DNA of 64,000 nucleotides from Phycicoccus sp. HDW14 (GCF_011383005.1 NZ_CP049935.1:806001-870000), one strand, 5' to 3'; positions 1 to 11,615 are shown, numbered from the stretch's first letter. Numbers and translations are program-made. Notes: generated from the letters alone by a model not told the origin.

Positions 1-2
1 GT

Positions 3-443
3 GGCGTCCCGGACGTTGCCATGGACGCCGACCCGACGACGGGCATGCTCGTCGGCGAGACGCAGGTCTTCGACGCCCACACGAAGTTCGGTACCGGCAC
101 CCAGTACGGCGAGTACCGCATCGGCGGAACCAGCCTCGCCGCACCGCTGTTCGCCGGGCTCCAGGCCGACGTGCAGCAGACCCGCGGGCGCATCGGCTTC
201 GCCAACCCGCTGGTCTACCGGCTCGGCCGCGGCGGCGACGCCTTCCACGACGTGCGCCCCGAGGGCGACGCCGGGAACATCCGCGTCGACTTCGTCAACG
301 GCCTCAACGGTGACGACGGGAAGGTCTCCACGGTGCGCACCTTCGACCAGGACTCGAGCCTGACGACGGGGCGCGGCTGGGACGACGTGACCGGGGTCGG
401 CAGCCCGACCGCGAACTACGTCATCGCGGCGTCAGGGCGCTGA
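3..443 (+). CDS. S53 (sedolisin/kumamolisin-type) serine peptidase, C-terminal fragment
   Basis: Only the last ~146 residues are present; the gene begins left of the window and the frame is open from base 3. The motif GGTSLAAPLFAG matches the Ser-containing signature of the sedolisin family (SGTSxxxPxxxG), in which this Ser is the nucleophile of the Ser-Glu-Asp triad. It is preceded by VPDVAMDADP, which resembles the VPDVAxxADP segment that precedes the signature in this family. The tail GRGWDDVTGVGSP matches the family's usual ending around the calcium site. Sedolisins are secreted acid-active endopeptidases made with a propeptide; the propeptide and the other catalytic residues are outside the window. 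Confidence 0.85.
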   Translation, partial: GVPDVAMDADPTTGMLVGETQVFDAHTKFGTGTQYGEYRIGGTSLAAPLFAGLQADVQQTRGRIGFANPLVYRLGRGGDAFHDVRPEGDAGNIRVDFVNGLNGDDGKVSTVRTFDQDSSLTTGRGWDDVTGVGSPTANYVIAASGR

Positions 444-512
444 GGCAGCGCCCGCACGAAGCCCCGAGGGTCCGGCCGAGGTGTGCGGCCGGGCCCTCGG
501 GCGTCTCCGCGG

Positions 513-1879
513 TCAGGCGTAGAGCGCGCCGACGACCTCGCGGAAGACCTCGGTGTGCCGGTCGACGTCGGCGCGCGTGGTGTCCGGGCACATGAGGGCC
601 ATGTTGTGGAACGGCGTCATGAGCAGGCCGCGGTTGCACGTCGCGAGGTGCATGTAGGCGTCGACGTCGTCGTCGTGCGCCAGCGCCGACTCCTCACCCG
701 TGCGCGGGGCGGGCCGGGCGAACCGGTACTCGGCGCGGGCGCCGAGCTGCCGCACCGACCAGGGCACGTCGAGCTCGTCGAGGGTGGCCTGCACGCCGGC
801 GGTGAACGCCGTGGCGAGCTCGGTCATGTGCTCGAAGGCCTCGGGGGTCAGCACCTCGCCGAGGGTGGCCCGCATCGCGGCGGTCGAGAGGGCGTTGCCG
901 GCCAGGGTGCCGCCGACCCCGCCGACGTCGATGATGTCGGCCTCGCCGGCGTCGGTGTGCCGGGTGATGGCCGCCGCGACCTCCTCCGTGATGCCGTAGG
1001 CGCCGCAGGGGATGCCACCGCCGATCGACTTGCCGATGACGAAGAGGTCGGGCTGAAGCCCCCAGGCGCGGGTCGCCCCGCCCCAGCCGGCCGAGAAGGT
1101 GTGCGTCTCGTCGATCATCAGCAGGGCGCCGTACCGGGTGGCCAGCTCGCGCAGGCCCTCGAGGAACCCGGGCTCGGGCAGCACGATGCCGATGTTGGTC
1201 AGGGCCGGCTCGGTGAGGATGGCGGCGACGTCGCCGTGGGCGAGCTGTCGCTCGACGGAGGCGAGGTCGTTCCACGTGGCGGCGCGGGTCGTGAGGTCGA
1301 GCGGCACCGGGGGAGCGACGTTGCCGGGCCGGGAGACCGTGGTGCCGTCCGGGCCGGGGACCGCGAAGGTCTCGTCGACCGAGCCGTGGTAGCTGTAGCC
1401 GAAGACGAGCAGCTTGGAGCGGCCGGTGGCCAGGCGGGCCAGCCGCACGGCCCACCTGTTGGCGTCGGTGGCCGAGAGCGTGAAGCTCCACAGCGGCATC
1501 CCGAAGCGGCGGGTCAGCTCCGCGCCGACCCACTGGGCGTCCTCGCTCGGCAGCATCGTCGTCACGCCGCCGAGCTCGCCGACCCGGCGGGCGACGGCTG
1601 CGGCCGTCGGGGCGGGGAGTGGCCGGCCATCGCCCCGGTGTCGCCGAGCGCGAAGTCGACGTAGGTGTGGCCGTCGACGTCGGTGATCCGGTTGCCCCGG
1701 GCGTGGTCGAGGTAGAGCGGGAAGCCGCCGCTCCACTTGTTCATCCACGTCATCGGCACGCGCCCGAAGAGGTTGGACCCGGCGTCGAACAGCTCGCGGC
1801 TGCGGGGGTGCTCGGCGGTGTACTGCTCCTGTTCCGCGGCGAGGAGGCGGGCGAGGCGGGCGCGGTCGGTCGCTGGCAT
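513..1879 (-). CDS. Class III PLP aminotransferase, glutamate-1-semialdehyde aminomutase-like (apparent frameshift)
   Basis: The product is about 455 residues once one frame break is repaired. The N-terminal part starts at ATG 1879 (MPATDRARLARLL) and reads to GDTGAMAGHSP. The rest (APTAAAVARRVGELGG onward) is in the next frame. The break is at the C-run (minus strand) opposite 1614-1617, and one extra C rejoins the frames. Fold-type I landmarks are present: GYSYHGSVDE, LMIDETHTF with the PLP-binding Asp, and DLFVIGKSIGGGIPCGAYG, which holds the Schiff-base Lys. It resembles HemL-like aminotransferases, but haem genes are not adjacent, so another amino-group transfer is possible. The neighbouring TIGR03936-type gene is divergent. 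Confidence 0.8.
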
Positions 1880-2035
1880 GGCTGCACGATAGTGGTGCGG
1901 ATGGCGTCGCCGACAGTCCGTTCCGCCGCTCGATCCGTTCCCGCGGCACGTCGGGGCCGCCGGATCGGTGGGTGGCGCGACCCGGGCGCCAGGACGATTC
2001 GGCGGGCGGGCCCCGCGCTCCTAGGCTGGTGCGCC

Positions 2036-2794
2036 ATGGCCCGCCAGCGCACCCCCGAGGGACCCCCACCGCCCCCCGCGGTCCAGAAGCTGCGCATCCG
2101 GTACGCCAAGCGCGGGCGGCTGCGCTTCTCCTCGACGCGTGACTTCTCGCGCGCCCTCGAGCGTGCGCTGCGCCGGGCCGGCGTGCCGATGGCCTTCTCG
2201 GCCGGCTTCCACCCCCATCCGCTCATCTCCTACGCCAACGCCGCCCCGACGGGCACCGCGAGCGAGGCGGAGTACTTCGAGATCCGGGTCACCGAGCGGG
2301 TCGACCCCGACGCCGTGCGCGAGGCGCTCGACGAGGCGCTGCCCGAGGGGCTCGACGTCGTCGAGGTCGTGGAGGCCGGACCCGGGGCGCTCGCCGACCG
2401 GCTCGAGGGCAGCGACTGGGAGCTGCGCCTGCGCCGCAGCACCGTCGCCGAGGTGGAGCCGGTCGTCGCGGCGTTCCTGGCCCTGGACCGTGCCGAGGCC
2501 ACCCGCACCTTCAAGTCCGGACCCCGCACCTTCGACACGCGCGAGCCGGTGCTCGCGATGCGCGTCTCCGAGGGCGCCGGGGAGGGGTGTGCGATACTGC
2601 GGATGGTCGTACGGCACACCACACCGTCCGTACGCCCCGACGACATCCTGACCGCCCTCCACGCAGTCACGGGGTTCGTGCCGCCGGAGCCACCACTGGT
2701 GACCCGGCTCGCGCAGGGCCCGCTGCTCGAGGCAGGTGCCGGGGTGGCCGATCCACTGGCCGCCGACCGGGAGGCCGTCGGCCCCTCTCGGTGA
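2036..2794 (+). CDS. TIGR03936 / DUF2344 radical-SAM-associated protein
   Basis: 252 residues starting at ATG 2036. The segment VQKLRIRYAKRGRLRFSS, then FSRALERALRRAGVP and FSAGFHPHP, is the signature of the TIGR03936 (DUF2344) family. Members are usually encoded next to, or fused to, a B12-binding radical SAM protein (TIGR03960) just upstream of RNase E/G and are thought to act in tRNA or rRNA modification; no precise reaction is established. Here the gene sits immediately before rne, as expected, but the radical SAM partner is not upstream; a minus-strand aminotransferase occupies that place. The C-terminal ~25 residues are less conserved. Confidence 0.85.
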   Translation: MARQRTPEGPPPPPAVQKLRIRYAKRGRLRFSSTRDFSRALERALRRAGVPMAFSAGFHPHPLISYANAAPTGTASEAEYFEIRVTERVDPDAVREALDEALPEGLDVVEVVEAGPGALADRLEGSDWELRLRRSTVAEVEPVVAAFLALDRAEATRTFKSGPRTFDTREPVLAMRVSEGAGEGCAILRMVVRHTTPSVRPDDILTALHAVTGFVPPEPPLVTRLAQGPLLEAGAGVADPLAADREAVGPSR

Positions 2795-2948
2795 CGCGCC
2801 GTCCGCGCGAACCGCACCGGGGCAGCAGCTGACTTCCGTGTGGGCCACCCGCCCACGCGATGCGATCGCACACCGTGCGGTCGACGAGGAGCCGCCTCCG
2901 GGCGTCGCCGGTGTGGTCGTCGACCACCGGGTGACGAAAGGGGCCGTC

Positions 2949-5858
2949 ATGGCTTCCGAGAACGACCCGACCACCCCCCAGCCCGCCGACCTCCCGACCC
3001 TGCCGGTCGAGACGGTGGCGCCGGCCGGCGACGACACCTCGCCCGCGGAGGCGGCCCCCAGGAAGCGGGCCGCCCGCAAGCGCGCGACGAAGAAGACCGC
3101 CGCCCCCGCCGCTGCGGAGGAGCAGGCCGGCACCGACGAGGCCGCGCCCGTGAAGAAGACCGGCCGCAAGCGGGCCGCGAAGAAGACGGCGGAGCCGACC
3201 GCGCAGGCCCCGGTCGAGGAGATCCCCGCCGCGCAGGCCGACGCCACCACCGCTGACGACGACGCCCCGCCGGTCGCCCCGCGCAAGCCCGCGAAGAAGG
3301 CCGGCCGTCGCGCCGCCAAGGCCGCCGCCGCGCCGGCCCCCGTCGTCGAGGAGGCCCTCGCGCCCGCCGACGAGCCGGTCGAGGACGAGGACGAGGCGAC
3401 CGACGAGCCGGCCACCGGCCCCGCCTTCGGCCTCCTGTTCCAGGCCCCCGAGACCACCGTCGCCCCGCGCCGCCGCCGTGCCACCTCACCGGTGCAGGCA
3501 CCCGCCGAGGCCCCCGCCGAGGCACCCGCGCCGGCCGAGCCGGCCGCGGACGCCGCGCCGGCCGCCGACGAGCAGCACGACGGCGACGAGCCGGCCGAGC
3601 CGGACACCACGTCCGACACGGCCCCCGAGGCCGACGGCGACGCCGCCGACGGCGAGGGCGGCTCCCGCCGTCGTCGCCGGGGTGGTCGTGGCCGTCGCGG
3701 CCGCGCCAAGGGCGAGGACGAGCAGGGCCAGGCGTCGGGCGACGTCGAGTCCGACTCCGACGACGACGCCCCCGCCGAGGAGCCCAAGGCCTCCGGTCGC
3801 CGCGGTGGCCGGGGTGCGGCGGCGCAGGACGACGACGCCGACGGCGAGTCCGCCTCGAGCCGTCGCCGCCGTCGTCGCCGGCGCAGCGGCTCCGGAACCG
3901 CCGAGGGCGACGACCCGCCCGGCACCGTCACCCGGGTCCGGGAGCCGCGCTCGGAGCGCGACGAGCCGACCGCCGTCAAGGGCTCGACCCGCCTCGAGGC
4001 CAAGAAGCAGCGCCGCCGCGAGGGCCGCGAGGCCGGCCGGCGCCGCACGATCATCACCGAGGCCGAGTTCCTCGCCCGCCGCGAGAGCGTCGAGCGCAGC
4101 ATGATCGTCCGCGGCCGCGACGGCCGCACCCAGATCGGCGTCCTCGAGGACGGCGTCCTCGTCGAGCACTACGTCTCGCGCGAGACCACCGCCTCGATGG
4201 CCGGCAACGTCTACCTCGGCCGGGTCCAGAACGTCCTGCCCTCGATGGAGGCCGCCTTCGTCGACATCGGCAAGGGCCGCAACGCCGTGCTCTACGCCGG
4301 CGAGGTCAACTGGGACGCCGCGGGCCTCGAGGTCAACCAGGCCAAGCGCATCGAGAACGCGCTGTCCTCCGGCGACACCGTGCTCGTCCAGGTCACCAAG
4401 GACCCGATCGGGCACAAGGGCGCGCGCCTCACCTCGCAGATCAGCCTGCCCGGTCGCTACGTCGTCTACGTGCCCGAGGGCTCGATGACCGGCATCTCCC
4501 GCAAGCTCCCCGACACCGAGCGCGCCCGCCTCAAGGCCATCCTCAAGGAGGTCGTGCCCGACGGCGCCGGCGTCATCGTGCGCACCGCCGCCGAGGGGGC
4601 CTCCGAGGCCGAGCTCAAGGCCGATGTCGAGCGCCTCACGAAGCAGTGGGAGCGGATCGTCAGCAAGGCCGAGTCGGCGAAGCAGAAGAAGTCCGGTGGC
4701 GGTGGCGCCCCCGCGCTGCTGCACGGCGAGCCCGACCTGACCATCCGCGTCATCCGCGACGTCTTCACCGAGGACTTCGCCTCGCTCGTCGTCTCCGGCG
4801 AGAAGGCGTGGGGCGAGGTCAGCGAGTACGTCGAGGACGTCGCGCCCGACCTCGCGGCGCGCGTCTCGCGCTGGACCTCCGAGGACGACGTCTTCGCCGC
4901 CCACCGCATCGACGAGCAGATCAGCAAGGCGATGGACCGCAAGGTCTGGCTGCCCTCGGGCGGCTCGCTCGTCATCGACCGCACCGAGGCGATGACCGTC
5001 GTCGACGTCAACACCGGCAAGTTCGTCGGCTCCGGCGGCAACCTCGAGGAGACGGTCACCAAGAACAACCTCGAGGCCGCCGAGGAGATCGTGCGCCAGC
5101 TCCGGCTGCGCGACATCGGCGGCATCATCGTCATCGACTTCATCGACATGGTCCTGGAGTCCAACCGCGACCTCGTCGTGCGCCGGCTGCTCGAGTGCCT
5201 CGGGCGCGACCGCACGAAGCACCAGGTCGCCGAGGTCACCTCGCTCGGCCTCGTGCAGATGACCCGCAAGCGCGTCGGCTCCGGCCTCATCGAGGTCTTC
5301 TCCGAGCCCTGCGAGCACTGCGGCGGCCGCGGCATCGTCGTGCAGTCCGAGCCCGTCGAGCGCGGCAACGGTGGTGGCTCCGGCGACGGCGGTGGGTCCT
5401 CCCGCTCCGGCCGTGGGCGTGGTCGTGGCGGCTCGTCGGGTGGCTCCGGCGGCTCCGGTGGGTCCGCCCCCGAGCCCGAGGCGCCCAAGCAGGGCAACGG
5501 CGGGCCGAGCGCGGCCCAGATCGCCGCCGCCGCGCACGCCGCCGCCCTCAAGCACAGCGAGAGCCCCGAGGTCGCCGACGAGGTGGCGGCCCAGGTCGCC
5601 GCCGAGCTGGGTGCCGCCGCGGAGCCCGTGGCCGTCGACGACGCGCCCGAGCCGGTCGTCGAGCCCGTGGCCGACCCCGTCGTCGAGGCCGTCGTCGAGT
5701 CCGCGCCCGAGCCGGCGCCCGAGCCGGTCGAGGAGCCCGCCCCGGCCCGCCGGACGCGGCGCAAGCGCGGCCGGGTCGTCGCGCCCGCCGGTCCGCCGTC
5801 CGCCGCCACCGCGAGCACCGCTCCGGCCGACCCGGCCGAGCAGCCCGCGGGGGAGTGA
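2949..5858 (+). CDS. rne: Ribonuclease E/G family endoribonuclease
   Basis: 969 residues from ATG 2949. Residues ~1-400 form a long disordered extension with Ala/Lys/Arg repeats resembling histone H1 ([37 protein letters not shown]), acidic stretches and several Arg/Gly boxes. The catalytic core follows: an S1 domain ([19 protein letters not shown], from ~419), the DNase I-like segment with [12 protein letters not shown] (catalytic Asp near 686), and the Zn-link CEHC near 788-791. The last ~180 residues are Gly/Ser- then Pro/Glu/Val-rich and end with RRTRRKRGR. In actinobacteria this enzyme starts mRNA decay and processes rRNA; the flanking tails bind RNA and partner proteins. The rplU-rpmA-obg order downstream is typical. 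Confidence 0.97.
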   Translation: MASENDPTTPQPADLPTLPVETVAPAGDDTSPAEAAPRKRAARKRATKKTAAPAAAEEQAGTDEAAPVKKTGRKRAAKKTAEPTAQAPVEEIPAAQADATTADDDAPPVAPRKPAKKAGRRAAKAAAAPAPVVEEALAPADEPVEDEDEATDEPATGPAFGLLFQAPETTVAPRRRRATSPVQAPAEAPAEAPAPAEPAADAAPAADEQHDGDEPAEPDTTSDTAPEADGDAADGEGGSRRRRRGGRGRRGRAKGEDEQGQASGDVESDSDDDAPAEEPKASGRRGGRGAAAQDDDADGESASSRRRRRRRRSGSGTAEGDDPPGTVTRVREPRSERDEPTAVKGSTRLEAKKQRRREGREAGRRRTIITEAEFLARRESVERSMIVRGRDGRTQIGVLEDGVLVEHYVSRETTASMAGNVYLGRVQNVLPSMEAAFVDIGKGRNAVLYAGEVNWDAAGLEVNQAKRIENALSSGDTVLVQVTKDPIGHKGARLTSQISLPGRYVVYVPEGSMTGISRKLPDTERARLKAILKEVVPDGAGVIVRTAAEGASEAELKADVERLTKQWERIVSKAESAKQKKSGGGGAPALLHGEPDLTIRVIRDVFTEDFASLVVSGEKAWGEVSEYVEDVAPDLAARVSRWTSEDDVFAAHRIDEQISKAMDRKVWLPSGGSLVIDRTEAMTVVDVNTGKFVGSGGNLEETVTKNNLEAAEEIVRQLRLRDIGGIIVIDFIDMVLESNRDLVVRRLLECLGRDRTKHQVAEVTSLGLVQMTRKRVGSGLIEVFSEPCEHCGGRGIVVQSEPVERGNGGGSGDGGGSSRSGRGRGRGGSSGGSGGSGGSAPEPEAPKQGNGGPSAAQIAAAAHAAALKHSESPEVADEVAAQVAAELGAAAEPVAVDDAPEPVVEPVADPVVEAVVESAPEPAPEPVEEPAPARRTRRKRGRVVAPAGPPSAATASTAPADPAEQPAGE

Positions 5859-5876
5859 CCCGAGCGGGGCGCCGAT

Positions 5877-5906
5877 TTGGAGGGGTGCCCCGCCCGCCGG
5901 TAGTCT
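5877..5906 (+). promoter_or_regulatory. Candidate SigA-type promoter for rplU-rpmA
   Basis: A -35-like TTGGAG (5877-5882) and a -10-like TAGTCT (5901-5906) are separated by 18 bases. They lie just after the rne stop and about 100 bases before rplU, so the ribosomal protein genes probably have their own promoter and a ~95-base leader. The same element pair type precedes the tRNA-Ala gene of this window. Confidence 0.55.
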
Positions 5907-6006
5907 CGAAGGTCGGTGCGCCCACCGCGTCGGTGTCCCGTGTCGTCCACGGGGTAGCGACCGGCCGGTCCCAGAGCGCGCGCCCGAACAGGAAGTGAGA
6001 TCGAAC

Positions 6007-6315
6007 GTGTACGCCATCGTGCGCGCGGGTGGTCGCCAGGAGAAGGTCTCCGTCGGCGACGTCCTGCTCATCGACAAGACGTCCGGCGAGGCCGGCGACA
6101 CCATCCAGTTGCAGCCGCTCCTCCTCGTCGACGGTGCCACCGTCACGAGCGACGCGGGCAAGCTCGCCAAGGTCACGGTCACGGCCGAGGTCGTCAAGGC
6201 CGCCAAGGGTCCGAAGATCGTCATCCTCAAGTACAAGAACAAGACCGGCTACCGGAAGCGCCAGGGCCACCGCCAGCCGCTCACCCAGGTCAAGATCACC
6301 GCGATCGACGCCTGA
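6007..6315 (+). CDS. rplU: 50S ribosomal protein L21
   Basis: 102 residues, starting at GTG 6007 behind AGGAAGTGAG. It begins [18 protein letters not shown] and ends with [17 protein letters not shown], both diagnostic of bacterial L21, which binds 23S rRNA together with L20. Length is normal. It is followed after 33 bases by rpmA, with which it is almost certainly co-transcribed. Confidence 0.97.
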   Translation: MYAIVRAGGRQEKVSVGDVLLIDKTSGEAGDTIQLQPLLLVDGATVTSDAGKLAKVTVTAEVVKAAKGPKIVILKYKNKTGYRKRQGHRQPLTQVKITAIDA

Positions 6316-6348
6316 CCGCTCGACCTCACGGACCAAAGGACTACAGAC

Positions 6349-6615
6349 ATGGCACACAAGAAGGGTGCGTCCTCGACCCGCAACGGTCGTGACAGCAACG
6401 CCCAGTACCTCGGCGTCAAGCGCTACGGCGGCCAGGTCGTCAAGGCCGGCGAGATCATCGTCCGCCAGCGCGGCACGCACTTCCACCCCGGTGACGGCGT
6501 CGGCCGTGGCGGCGACGACACGCTGTTCGCCCTCGTCGCCGGTGCGGTGACCTTCGGCACCAAGCGCGGTCGCAAGACCGTCAACATCCTCCCGGTGGCT
6601 GCCGCCGCCGAGTGA
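6349..6615 (+). CDS. rpmA: 50S ribosomal protein L27
   Basis: 88 residues. [19 protein letters not shown] is the standard start of L27, whose N-terminal tail reaches the peptidyl transferase centre and contacts tRNA. There is no N-terminal cleavage extension of the kind found in Firmicutes. A clear ribosome-binding site (AAAGGA) lies upstream. Partner of L21 in the rplU-rpmA unit; obg follows after ~107 bases that contain a GC-rich inverted repeat (GGGGCGGGCC/GGCCCGCCCC, 6659-6686), a possible attenuator. Confidence 0.97.
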   Translation: MAHKKGASSTRNGRDSNAQYLGVKRYGGQVVKAGEIIVRQRGTHFHPGDGVGRGGDDTLFALVAGAVTFGTKRGRKTVNILPVAAAAE

Positions 6616-6722
6616 CGCGTCGCCGGGCCCCGCGCCCGGCACCACGCACCACGTCGTGAGGGGCGGGCCGGACACGGCCCGCCCCTCACGCGTCCCACCC
6701 CCCAGTCAGGAGCACCTCCCCG

Positions 6723-8246
6723 ATGGCGACCTTCGTCGACCGCGTCGTCCTCCACGTCTCCGCCGGCAACGGCGGGCACGGCGTGGCGTCGGTCAAGCGC
6801 GAGAAGTTCAAGCCGCTCGGTGGTCCCGACGGCGGCAACGGCGGCCGGGGCGGCTCGGTGGTCGTCGCCGTCGACCCGCAGGCCACGACCCTCCTCGACT
6901 ACCACCACACCCCGCACCGCCGCGCCGAGAACGGTCGCCCGGGCGCCGGTGACGAGCGCAACGGCGCCGACGGTGCCGACCTCGTCCTGCCCGTCCCCGA
7001 GGGCACGGTCGTCAAGGACGGCAACGGCGACGTCGTCGCCGACCTCGTGGGCCACGACGCCTCCGTCGTGCTGGCCCGCGGCGGTCGTGGCGGCCTGGGC
7101 AACAAGGCGCTGGCGAGCGCGCGCCGCAAGGCCCCCGGCTTCGCCCTGCTCGGTGAGCCGGGGGAGGACCTCGACGTCGTCCTCGAGCTGAAGTCGCTCG
7201 CCGACGTCGCGCTCATCGGCTTCCCCTCGGCCGGCAAGTCCTCGCTCGTGTCGGTCGTCTCGGCCGCCAAGCCGAAGATCGCCGACTACCCGTTCACGAC
7301 CCTCGTGCCGAACCTCGGCGTCGTCACGGCCGGCAGCGCGCGCTTCACCATCGCCGACGTGCCCGGCCTAATCCCGGGCGCCAGCGAGGGCAAGGGCCTC
7401 GGGCTGGAGTTCCTCCGGCACGTCGAGCGCTGCTCGGTGCTCGTCCACGTCGTCGACTGCGCCACCCTCGAGCCCGGCCGCGACCCCCTGACCGACCTCG
7501 ACGTCATCGAGGCCGAGCTGTCGGCCTACGTCACCGACGACAGCCTCGGCGGGCGCCCGCTGTCCGAGCGCACCCGCATCGTCGTGCTCAACAAGGCCGA
7601 CGTGCCCGAGGCCCGCGACCTCGCCGAGATGGTCAGGCCGATGCTCGAGGAGCGCGGCCTCGAGGTCTTCGTCGTCTCCGCGGTCGCGCACACCGGGCTC
7701 AAGGAGCTGACCTTCGCGCTGGCCCGCCACGTCGCCGAGGCGCGTGCCGAGCTCGAGGCCGCGGTCGTCGAGCGCCCCCGCATCGTCGTGCGGCCGAAGG
7801 CGGTCGACGACAGCGGCTTCCACGTCCGCCGCGAGAACACCTCCGACGGCGAGCTGTTCCGCGTGCTCGGTGAGCGCCCCACCCGCTGGGTGCGCCAGAC
7901 CGACTTCTCCAACGACGAGGCCGTCGGCTACCTCGCCGACCGGCTGAGCCGGCTCGGGGTCGAGGAGGCGCTGCTCAAGGCCGGCGCCGTCGCCGGGTCG
8001 ACCGTGCTCATCGGTCCCGAGGACAACGCCGTCGTCTTCGACTGGGAGCCGACGATGAGCAGCGGCGCCGAGCTGCTCTCCGGGCCGCGCGGCACCGACG
8101 TACGCCTCGAGGACTACGGCCGCAAGACCCGCGGCGAGAAGCGCGAGGAGTTCCACGCGCGCAAGGACGCCCAGACGGCCGCGCGCGACGAGCTCGCCGC
8201 CGAGCGCCGCGCCGGGCAGTGGTCCGGCCCCGACTCCGAGGACTGA
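6723..8246 (+). CDS. obg: Obg/CgtA GTPase
   Basis: 507 residues. Residues 1-160 form the glycine-rich Obg domain ([30 protein letters not shown]). The G domain follows: G1 [10 protein letters not shown]2 region DYPFTTL, G3 [10 protein letters not shown]4 NKAD, G5 VSA. The C-terminal OCT domain spans ~350-430 ([19 protein letters not shown]), and a charged actinobacterial tail follows. Obg is an essential ribosome-associated GTPase that helps 50S maturation and links growth to (p)ppGpp level. proB starts 5 bases after the stop, so the two are likely co-translated. Confidence 0.97.
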   Translation: MATFVDRVVLHVSAGNGGHGVASVKREKFKPLGGPDGGNGGRGGSVVVAVDPQATTLLDYHHTPHRRAENGRPGAGDERNGADGADLVLPVPEGTVVKDGNGDVVADLVGHDASVVLARGGRGGLGNKALASARRKAPGFALLGEPGEDLDVVLELKSLADVALIGFPSAGKSSLVSVVSAAKPKIADYPFTTLVPNLGVVTAGSARFTIADVPGLIPGASEGKGLGLEFLRHVERCSVLVHVVDCATLEPGRDPLTDLDVIEAELSAYVTDDSLGGRPLSERTRIVVLNKADVPEARDLAEMVRPMLEERGLEVFVVSAVAHTGLKELTFALARHVAEARAELEAAVVERPRIVVRPKAVDDSGFHVRRENTSDGELFRVLGERPTRWVRQTDFSNDEAVGYLADRLSRLGVEEALLKAGAVAGSTVLIGPEDNAVVFDWEPTMSSGAELLSGPRGTDVRLEDYGRKTRGEKREEFHARKDAQTAARDELAAERRAGQWSGPDSED

Positions 8247-8251
8247 GCCCG

Positions 8252-9384
8252 GTGACCGCCGCCACCGCCGCGGCCCTGCGGCACGCCGTGGGGGAGGGCC
8301 GGCGCCTCGTCGTCAAGGTCGGGTCGTCGTCGCTGACCAGCACGGACGGCGGCCACCTCGACCTCGGAGCGCTGACCGCCCTCGTCGACGCCCTGGCCGC
8401 CCGTCGTGCGGCCGGCCGTCAGGTCGTCCTCGTCTCCTCCGGGGCCATCGCCGCGGGCATCGGTCCGCTCGGGCTCTCCCGGCGCCCCTCCGACCTCGCG
8501 ACCCAGCAGGCGGCGGCGTCGGTGGGCCAGGGCGCCCTCGTCGCGGCCTACCAGGCGGCCTTCGGACGGCACGGGCTCACCGTCGGGCAGGTGCTGCTCA
8601 CCGCCGACGACACGACCCGCCGCTCGCACTACACGAACGCCCGGCGCACGCTCGAGCGGCTGCTCGAGCTCGGCATCGTCCCCATCGTCAACGAGAACGA
8701 CACCGTGGCGACCCACGAGATCCGGTTCGGCGACAACGACCGGCTCGCGGCGCTCGTGGCCGACCTCGTCGGGGCCGACGGGCTCGTCCTGCTCACCGAC
8801 GTCGACGCCCTCTACGACGGGCCGCCATCGCGCGCCGGCACGCAGCGGGTGCCGTACGTCGCGACCACCGAGGACCTCGAGTCGGTGACCATCGGCGGCA
8901 CCGGATCGGCGGTCGGCAGCGGGGGATGGTCACGAAGGTCGAGGCCGCGGGCATCGCGGGGTCGGCCGGGGTGCCGACGCTGCTCACCCGGCTGTCCGAC
9001 GTCGGGGCCGCGCTCACCGGCGCCGACGTGGGCACGGTCTTCGCGCCGGCGGCCGCCACCCGGGCCTCGCGCAAGCGCTGGCTCGCGCACGCCACGACCG
9101 CGCGCGGCCGGCTGGTCATCGACGACGGGGCGGTCACGGCCGTCACCGAGCGCCGCAAGTCGCTGCTGCCGGCGGGCATCGTCGAGGTCGAGGGGACCTT
9201 CGGGCCCGGCGACCCGGTCGACGTCTGCACGACCGGCGGGACGGTCATCGGGCGCGGGCTGGTCAACTACTCCTCGGGCGTGCTGCCCCGGCTGCTCGGG
9301 CGCTCGACCCGCGACCTGGCCCGCGAGCTCGGGCCGGAGTACGAGCGCGAGGTCGTCCACCGCGACGACCTCGTCATCCTGTAG
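8252..9384 (+). CDS. proB: Glutamate 5-kinase (apparent frameshift)
   Basis: 377 residues after repair. Start GTG 8252. The amino acid kinase domain shows [33 protein letters not shown] and [14 protein letters not shown]. The frame breaks at the G-run 8921-8925 within [11 protein letters not shown]; one more G restores [17 protein letters not shown] and the C-terminal PUA domain ([17 protein letters not shown]). ProB phosphorylates L-glutamate to gamma-glutamyl phosphate, the first step of proline synthesis, and is feedback-inhibited by proline. Its partner proA lies ~0.9 kb downstream, separated by a minus-strand pdxY. Confidence 0.93.
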
Positions 9385-9393
9385 CGACGCGCC

Positions 9394-10251
9394 TCAGCGG
9401 AGGCGCTCGACCTCGAACTGCATCCGGGGGCTGGCGATGGCCTCCTGGCTCTGCACCAGCTGCAGCTCGCGCCGCCCGGACTCCAGGGTCAGGGCCAGGA
9501 GGTCGAACACCGACGACACCGTGCGCCCCAGGGCGACCCCGGCGTCCCCGGTCTCGAGCAGGTGCGCCGTGAACAGCGCCGCCGTCACGTCGCCCGACCC
9601 GTTGGCCTTGAGCGGCAGGTGCGGCGTGCGCACGATCCACGCGCCGTCGCCGTGCACCGCGAGCATCTCGATGGTGTCGGCGGGACGGTCGGGGCGCAGC
9701 ACCGACGTGACGAGCACCGTCGACGGACCCATCGCCCGCGCGGCCTCCACCGAGGCCAGCGTGGAGTCGAGGTCGGCGGGGTCGGTCTCGGTGAGGAACC
9801 CGAGCTCGAACTGGTTGGGCGTGATGAGGTCGGCCTGCGGAACCACCTTCTCGCGCAGCAGGACCGGGATGGCGGGGTGCACGAAGCATCCGGACTTCGC
9901 GTTGCCCATCACCGGGTCGCAGGCGTAGATCGCCGACGGGTTCGCGGCCTTGGTGCGGGCGACCGCGTCGAGGATGACCTCGCCGATCTGCTCGCCGCCC
10001 TGGTAGCCCGAGAGCACCGCGTCGACCTCGGCGAGGGCGTCGCGCTCCTCGATGCCGGTGACGACCTCGCGCACGTCCTCGGGGGCCATGAGCGGCCCGC
10101 GCCAGGCGCCGTACCCGGTGTGGTTCGAGAAGTGCACGGTGTGCACCGGCCAGACCTCGACCCCGAGCCGCTGGAGCGGGAAGACCGCCGCGGAGTTGCC
10201 GACGTGGCCGTACGCGACGGAGGACTGGATGGAGAGGATCGTCGTCACCAC
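9394..10251 (-). CDS. pdxY: Pyridoxal kinase PdxY
   Basis: 285 residues from ATG 10251. The ribokinase-like PdxY/PdxK signature is visible: [16 protein letters not shown] at the N-terminus, [31 protein letters not shown], and the anion-hole/catalytic segment [13 protein letters not shown] with the catalytic Asp. It phosphorylates pyridoxal in the vitamin B6 salvage pathway. It sits between proB and proA on the opposite strand. Its 3' end is 9 bases from the proB stop, so the two genes converge. Confidence 0.92.
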   Translation of the reverse strand: MVTTILSIQSSVAYGHVGNSAAVFPLQRLGVEVWPVHTVHFSNHTGYGAWRGPLMAPEDVREVVTGIEERDALAEVDAVLSGYQGGEQIGEVILDAVARTKAANPSAIYACDPVMGNAKSGCFVHPAIPVLLREKVVPQADLITPNQFELGFLTETDPADLDSTLASVEAARAMGPSTVLVTSVLRPDRPADTIEMLAVHGDGAWIVRTPHLPLKANGSGDVTAALFTAHLLETGDAGVALGRTVSSVFDLLALTLESGRRELQLVQSQEAIASPRMQFEVERLR

Positions 10252-10322
10252 CCCATCCTGTCACCGTCCCGCGCGCCGAGAACGCCGCGGCCGACCCCCG
10301 CCGACCGGCCTACCCTTGGGGC

Positions 10323-11615
10323 ATGTCCGAGCGCACCACCACGGCCACCGCCGCCGACGTCGAGCAGGTCCGCGTCCTCGCCGAGGCCGCCCGCACGGCC
10401 TCGCGCCGGCTGGCGCTCCTGAGCCGGGCCGAGAAGGACGCCGCGCTCCTCGCGCTGGCCGACGCCCTCGACGCCGCCACCGACGAGGTCGTCGCCGCCA
10501 ACGGGCGCGACCTGGCCCGCGGCCGGGAGCAGGGGATGCCCGAGAGCCTCCAGGACCGGCTGCGCCTCGACCCGCCGCGCGTGGCCGCCGTCGCCTCGGC
10601 CGTCCGCGACATCGCCGCCCTGCCCGACCCGGTCGGCGAGGTCGTGCGCGGCTCGACCCTGGCCAACGGCCTGCAGATCCGGCAGGTCCGGGTGCCGATG
10701 GGCGTCGTCGGGATGATCTACGAGGCCCGCCCCAACGTCACCGTCGACGCCGCCGCCCTCGGCCTGAAGTCCGGGAACGCCGTGCTGCTGCGCGGGGGCA
10801 GCGCCGCGGCCGACACCAACCGGGCCCTCGTCGCCGTCCTCCGCCGCGCCCTGACCGCCCACGGCCTGCCCGCCGACGCCGTCCGCCTGCTCGAGGGCGG
10901 CCACGGCGCCGTGCACGCCCTGATGACCGCCCGCGGCCTCGTCGACCTGCTCATCCCGCGCGGGGGAGCCGACCTCATCGAGGCCGTCGTCACCGGCTCA
11001 ACCGTTCCGGTCATCGAGACGGGCGTCGGCAACTGCCACGTCTACGTCGACGCCCGCGCCGACCTCGACAAGGCCCTGGCCATCGCCGTCAACGCCAAGA
11101 CCCACCGGCCGAGCGTGTGCAACGCCGCCGAGTCGCTGCTCGTGCACCGTGACGTCGCCGACGCCTTCCTGCCCAAGGCCCTCGCGGCGCTGTCGGCCGA
11201 GGGCGTCGTGCTGCACACCGACCCGGTGGCCGGCGCGCGGGCCGACTCGGCCGGGGTGCCGCACGACGATGTCACCGACGAGCACTTCGCCACCGAGTTC
11301 CACGGCCTCGAGATGTCGGTCGGCGTCGTCGACGACCTCGACGCCGCGCTCGAGCACATCCGCCGGTTCGGGTCCGGGCACACCGAGGCCATCGTCACCG
11401 AGGACCGCGCCGCCGCCCGACGGTTCACCGCGGAGGTCGACGCCGCGGCCGTCATGGTCAACGCGAGCACCCGGTTCACCGACGGCGGCGAGTTCGGGTT
11501 CGGCGCCGAGATCGGCATCTCGACCCAGAAGCTGCACGCCCGCGGACCGATGGCCCTGCCCGAGCTGACGACGACCAAGTGGGTGATCGAGGGGGACGGT
11601 CAGGTCCGGGTCTGA
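10323..11615 (+). CDS. proA: Gamma-glutamyl phosphate reductase
   Basis: 430 residues, ATG 10323. It is an aldehyde-dehydrogenase-fold enzyme with [44 protein letters not shown] and [15 protein letters not shown], where the Cys is the catalytic nucleophile; the ending [13 protein letters not shown] is typical. It reduces gamma-glutamyl phosphate with NADPH to glutamate 5-semialdehyde, which cyclises on the way to proline. The frame is intact. The stop overlaps by 16 bases the end of the convergent glycosyltransferase gene. Confidence 0.96.
   Translation: MSERTTTATAADVEQVRVLAEAARTASRRLALLSRAEKDAALLALADALDAATDEVVAANGRDLARGREQGMPESLQDRLRLDPPRVAAVASAVRDIAALPDPVGEVVRGSTLANGLQIRQVRVPMGVVGMIYEARPNVTVDAAALGLKSGNAVLLRGGSAAADTNRALVAVLRRALTAHGLPADAVRLLEGGHGAVHALMTARGLVDLLIPRGGADLIEAVVTGSTVPVIETGVGNCHVYVDARADLDKALAIAVNAKTHRPSVCNAAESLLVHRDVADAFLPKALAALSAEGVVLHTDPVAGARADSAGVPHDDVTDEHFATEFHGLEMSVGVVDDLDAALEHIRRFGSGHTEAIVTEDRAAARRFTAEVDAAAVMVNASTRFTDGGEFGFGAEIGISTQKLHARGPMALPELTTTKWVIEGDGQVRV

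Noticed and set aside
3486..6242. A 918-codon minus-strand frame across rne and rplU
   Set aside because: Shadow of RNase E/G; no motif, and rne itself is unmistakable.
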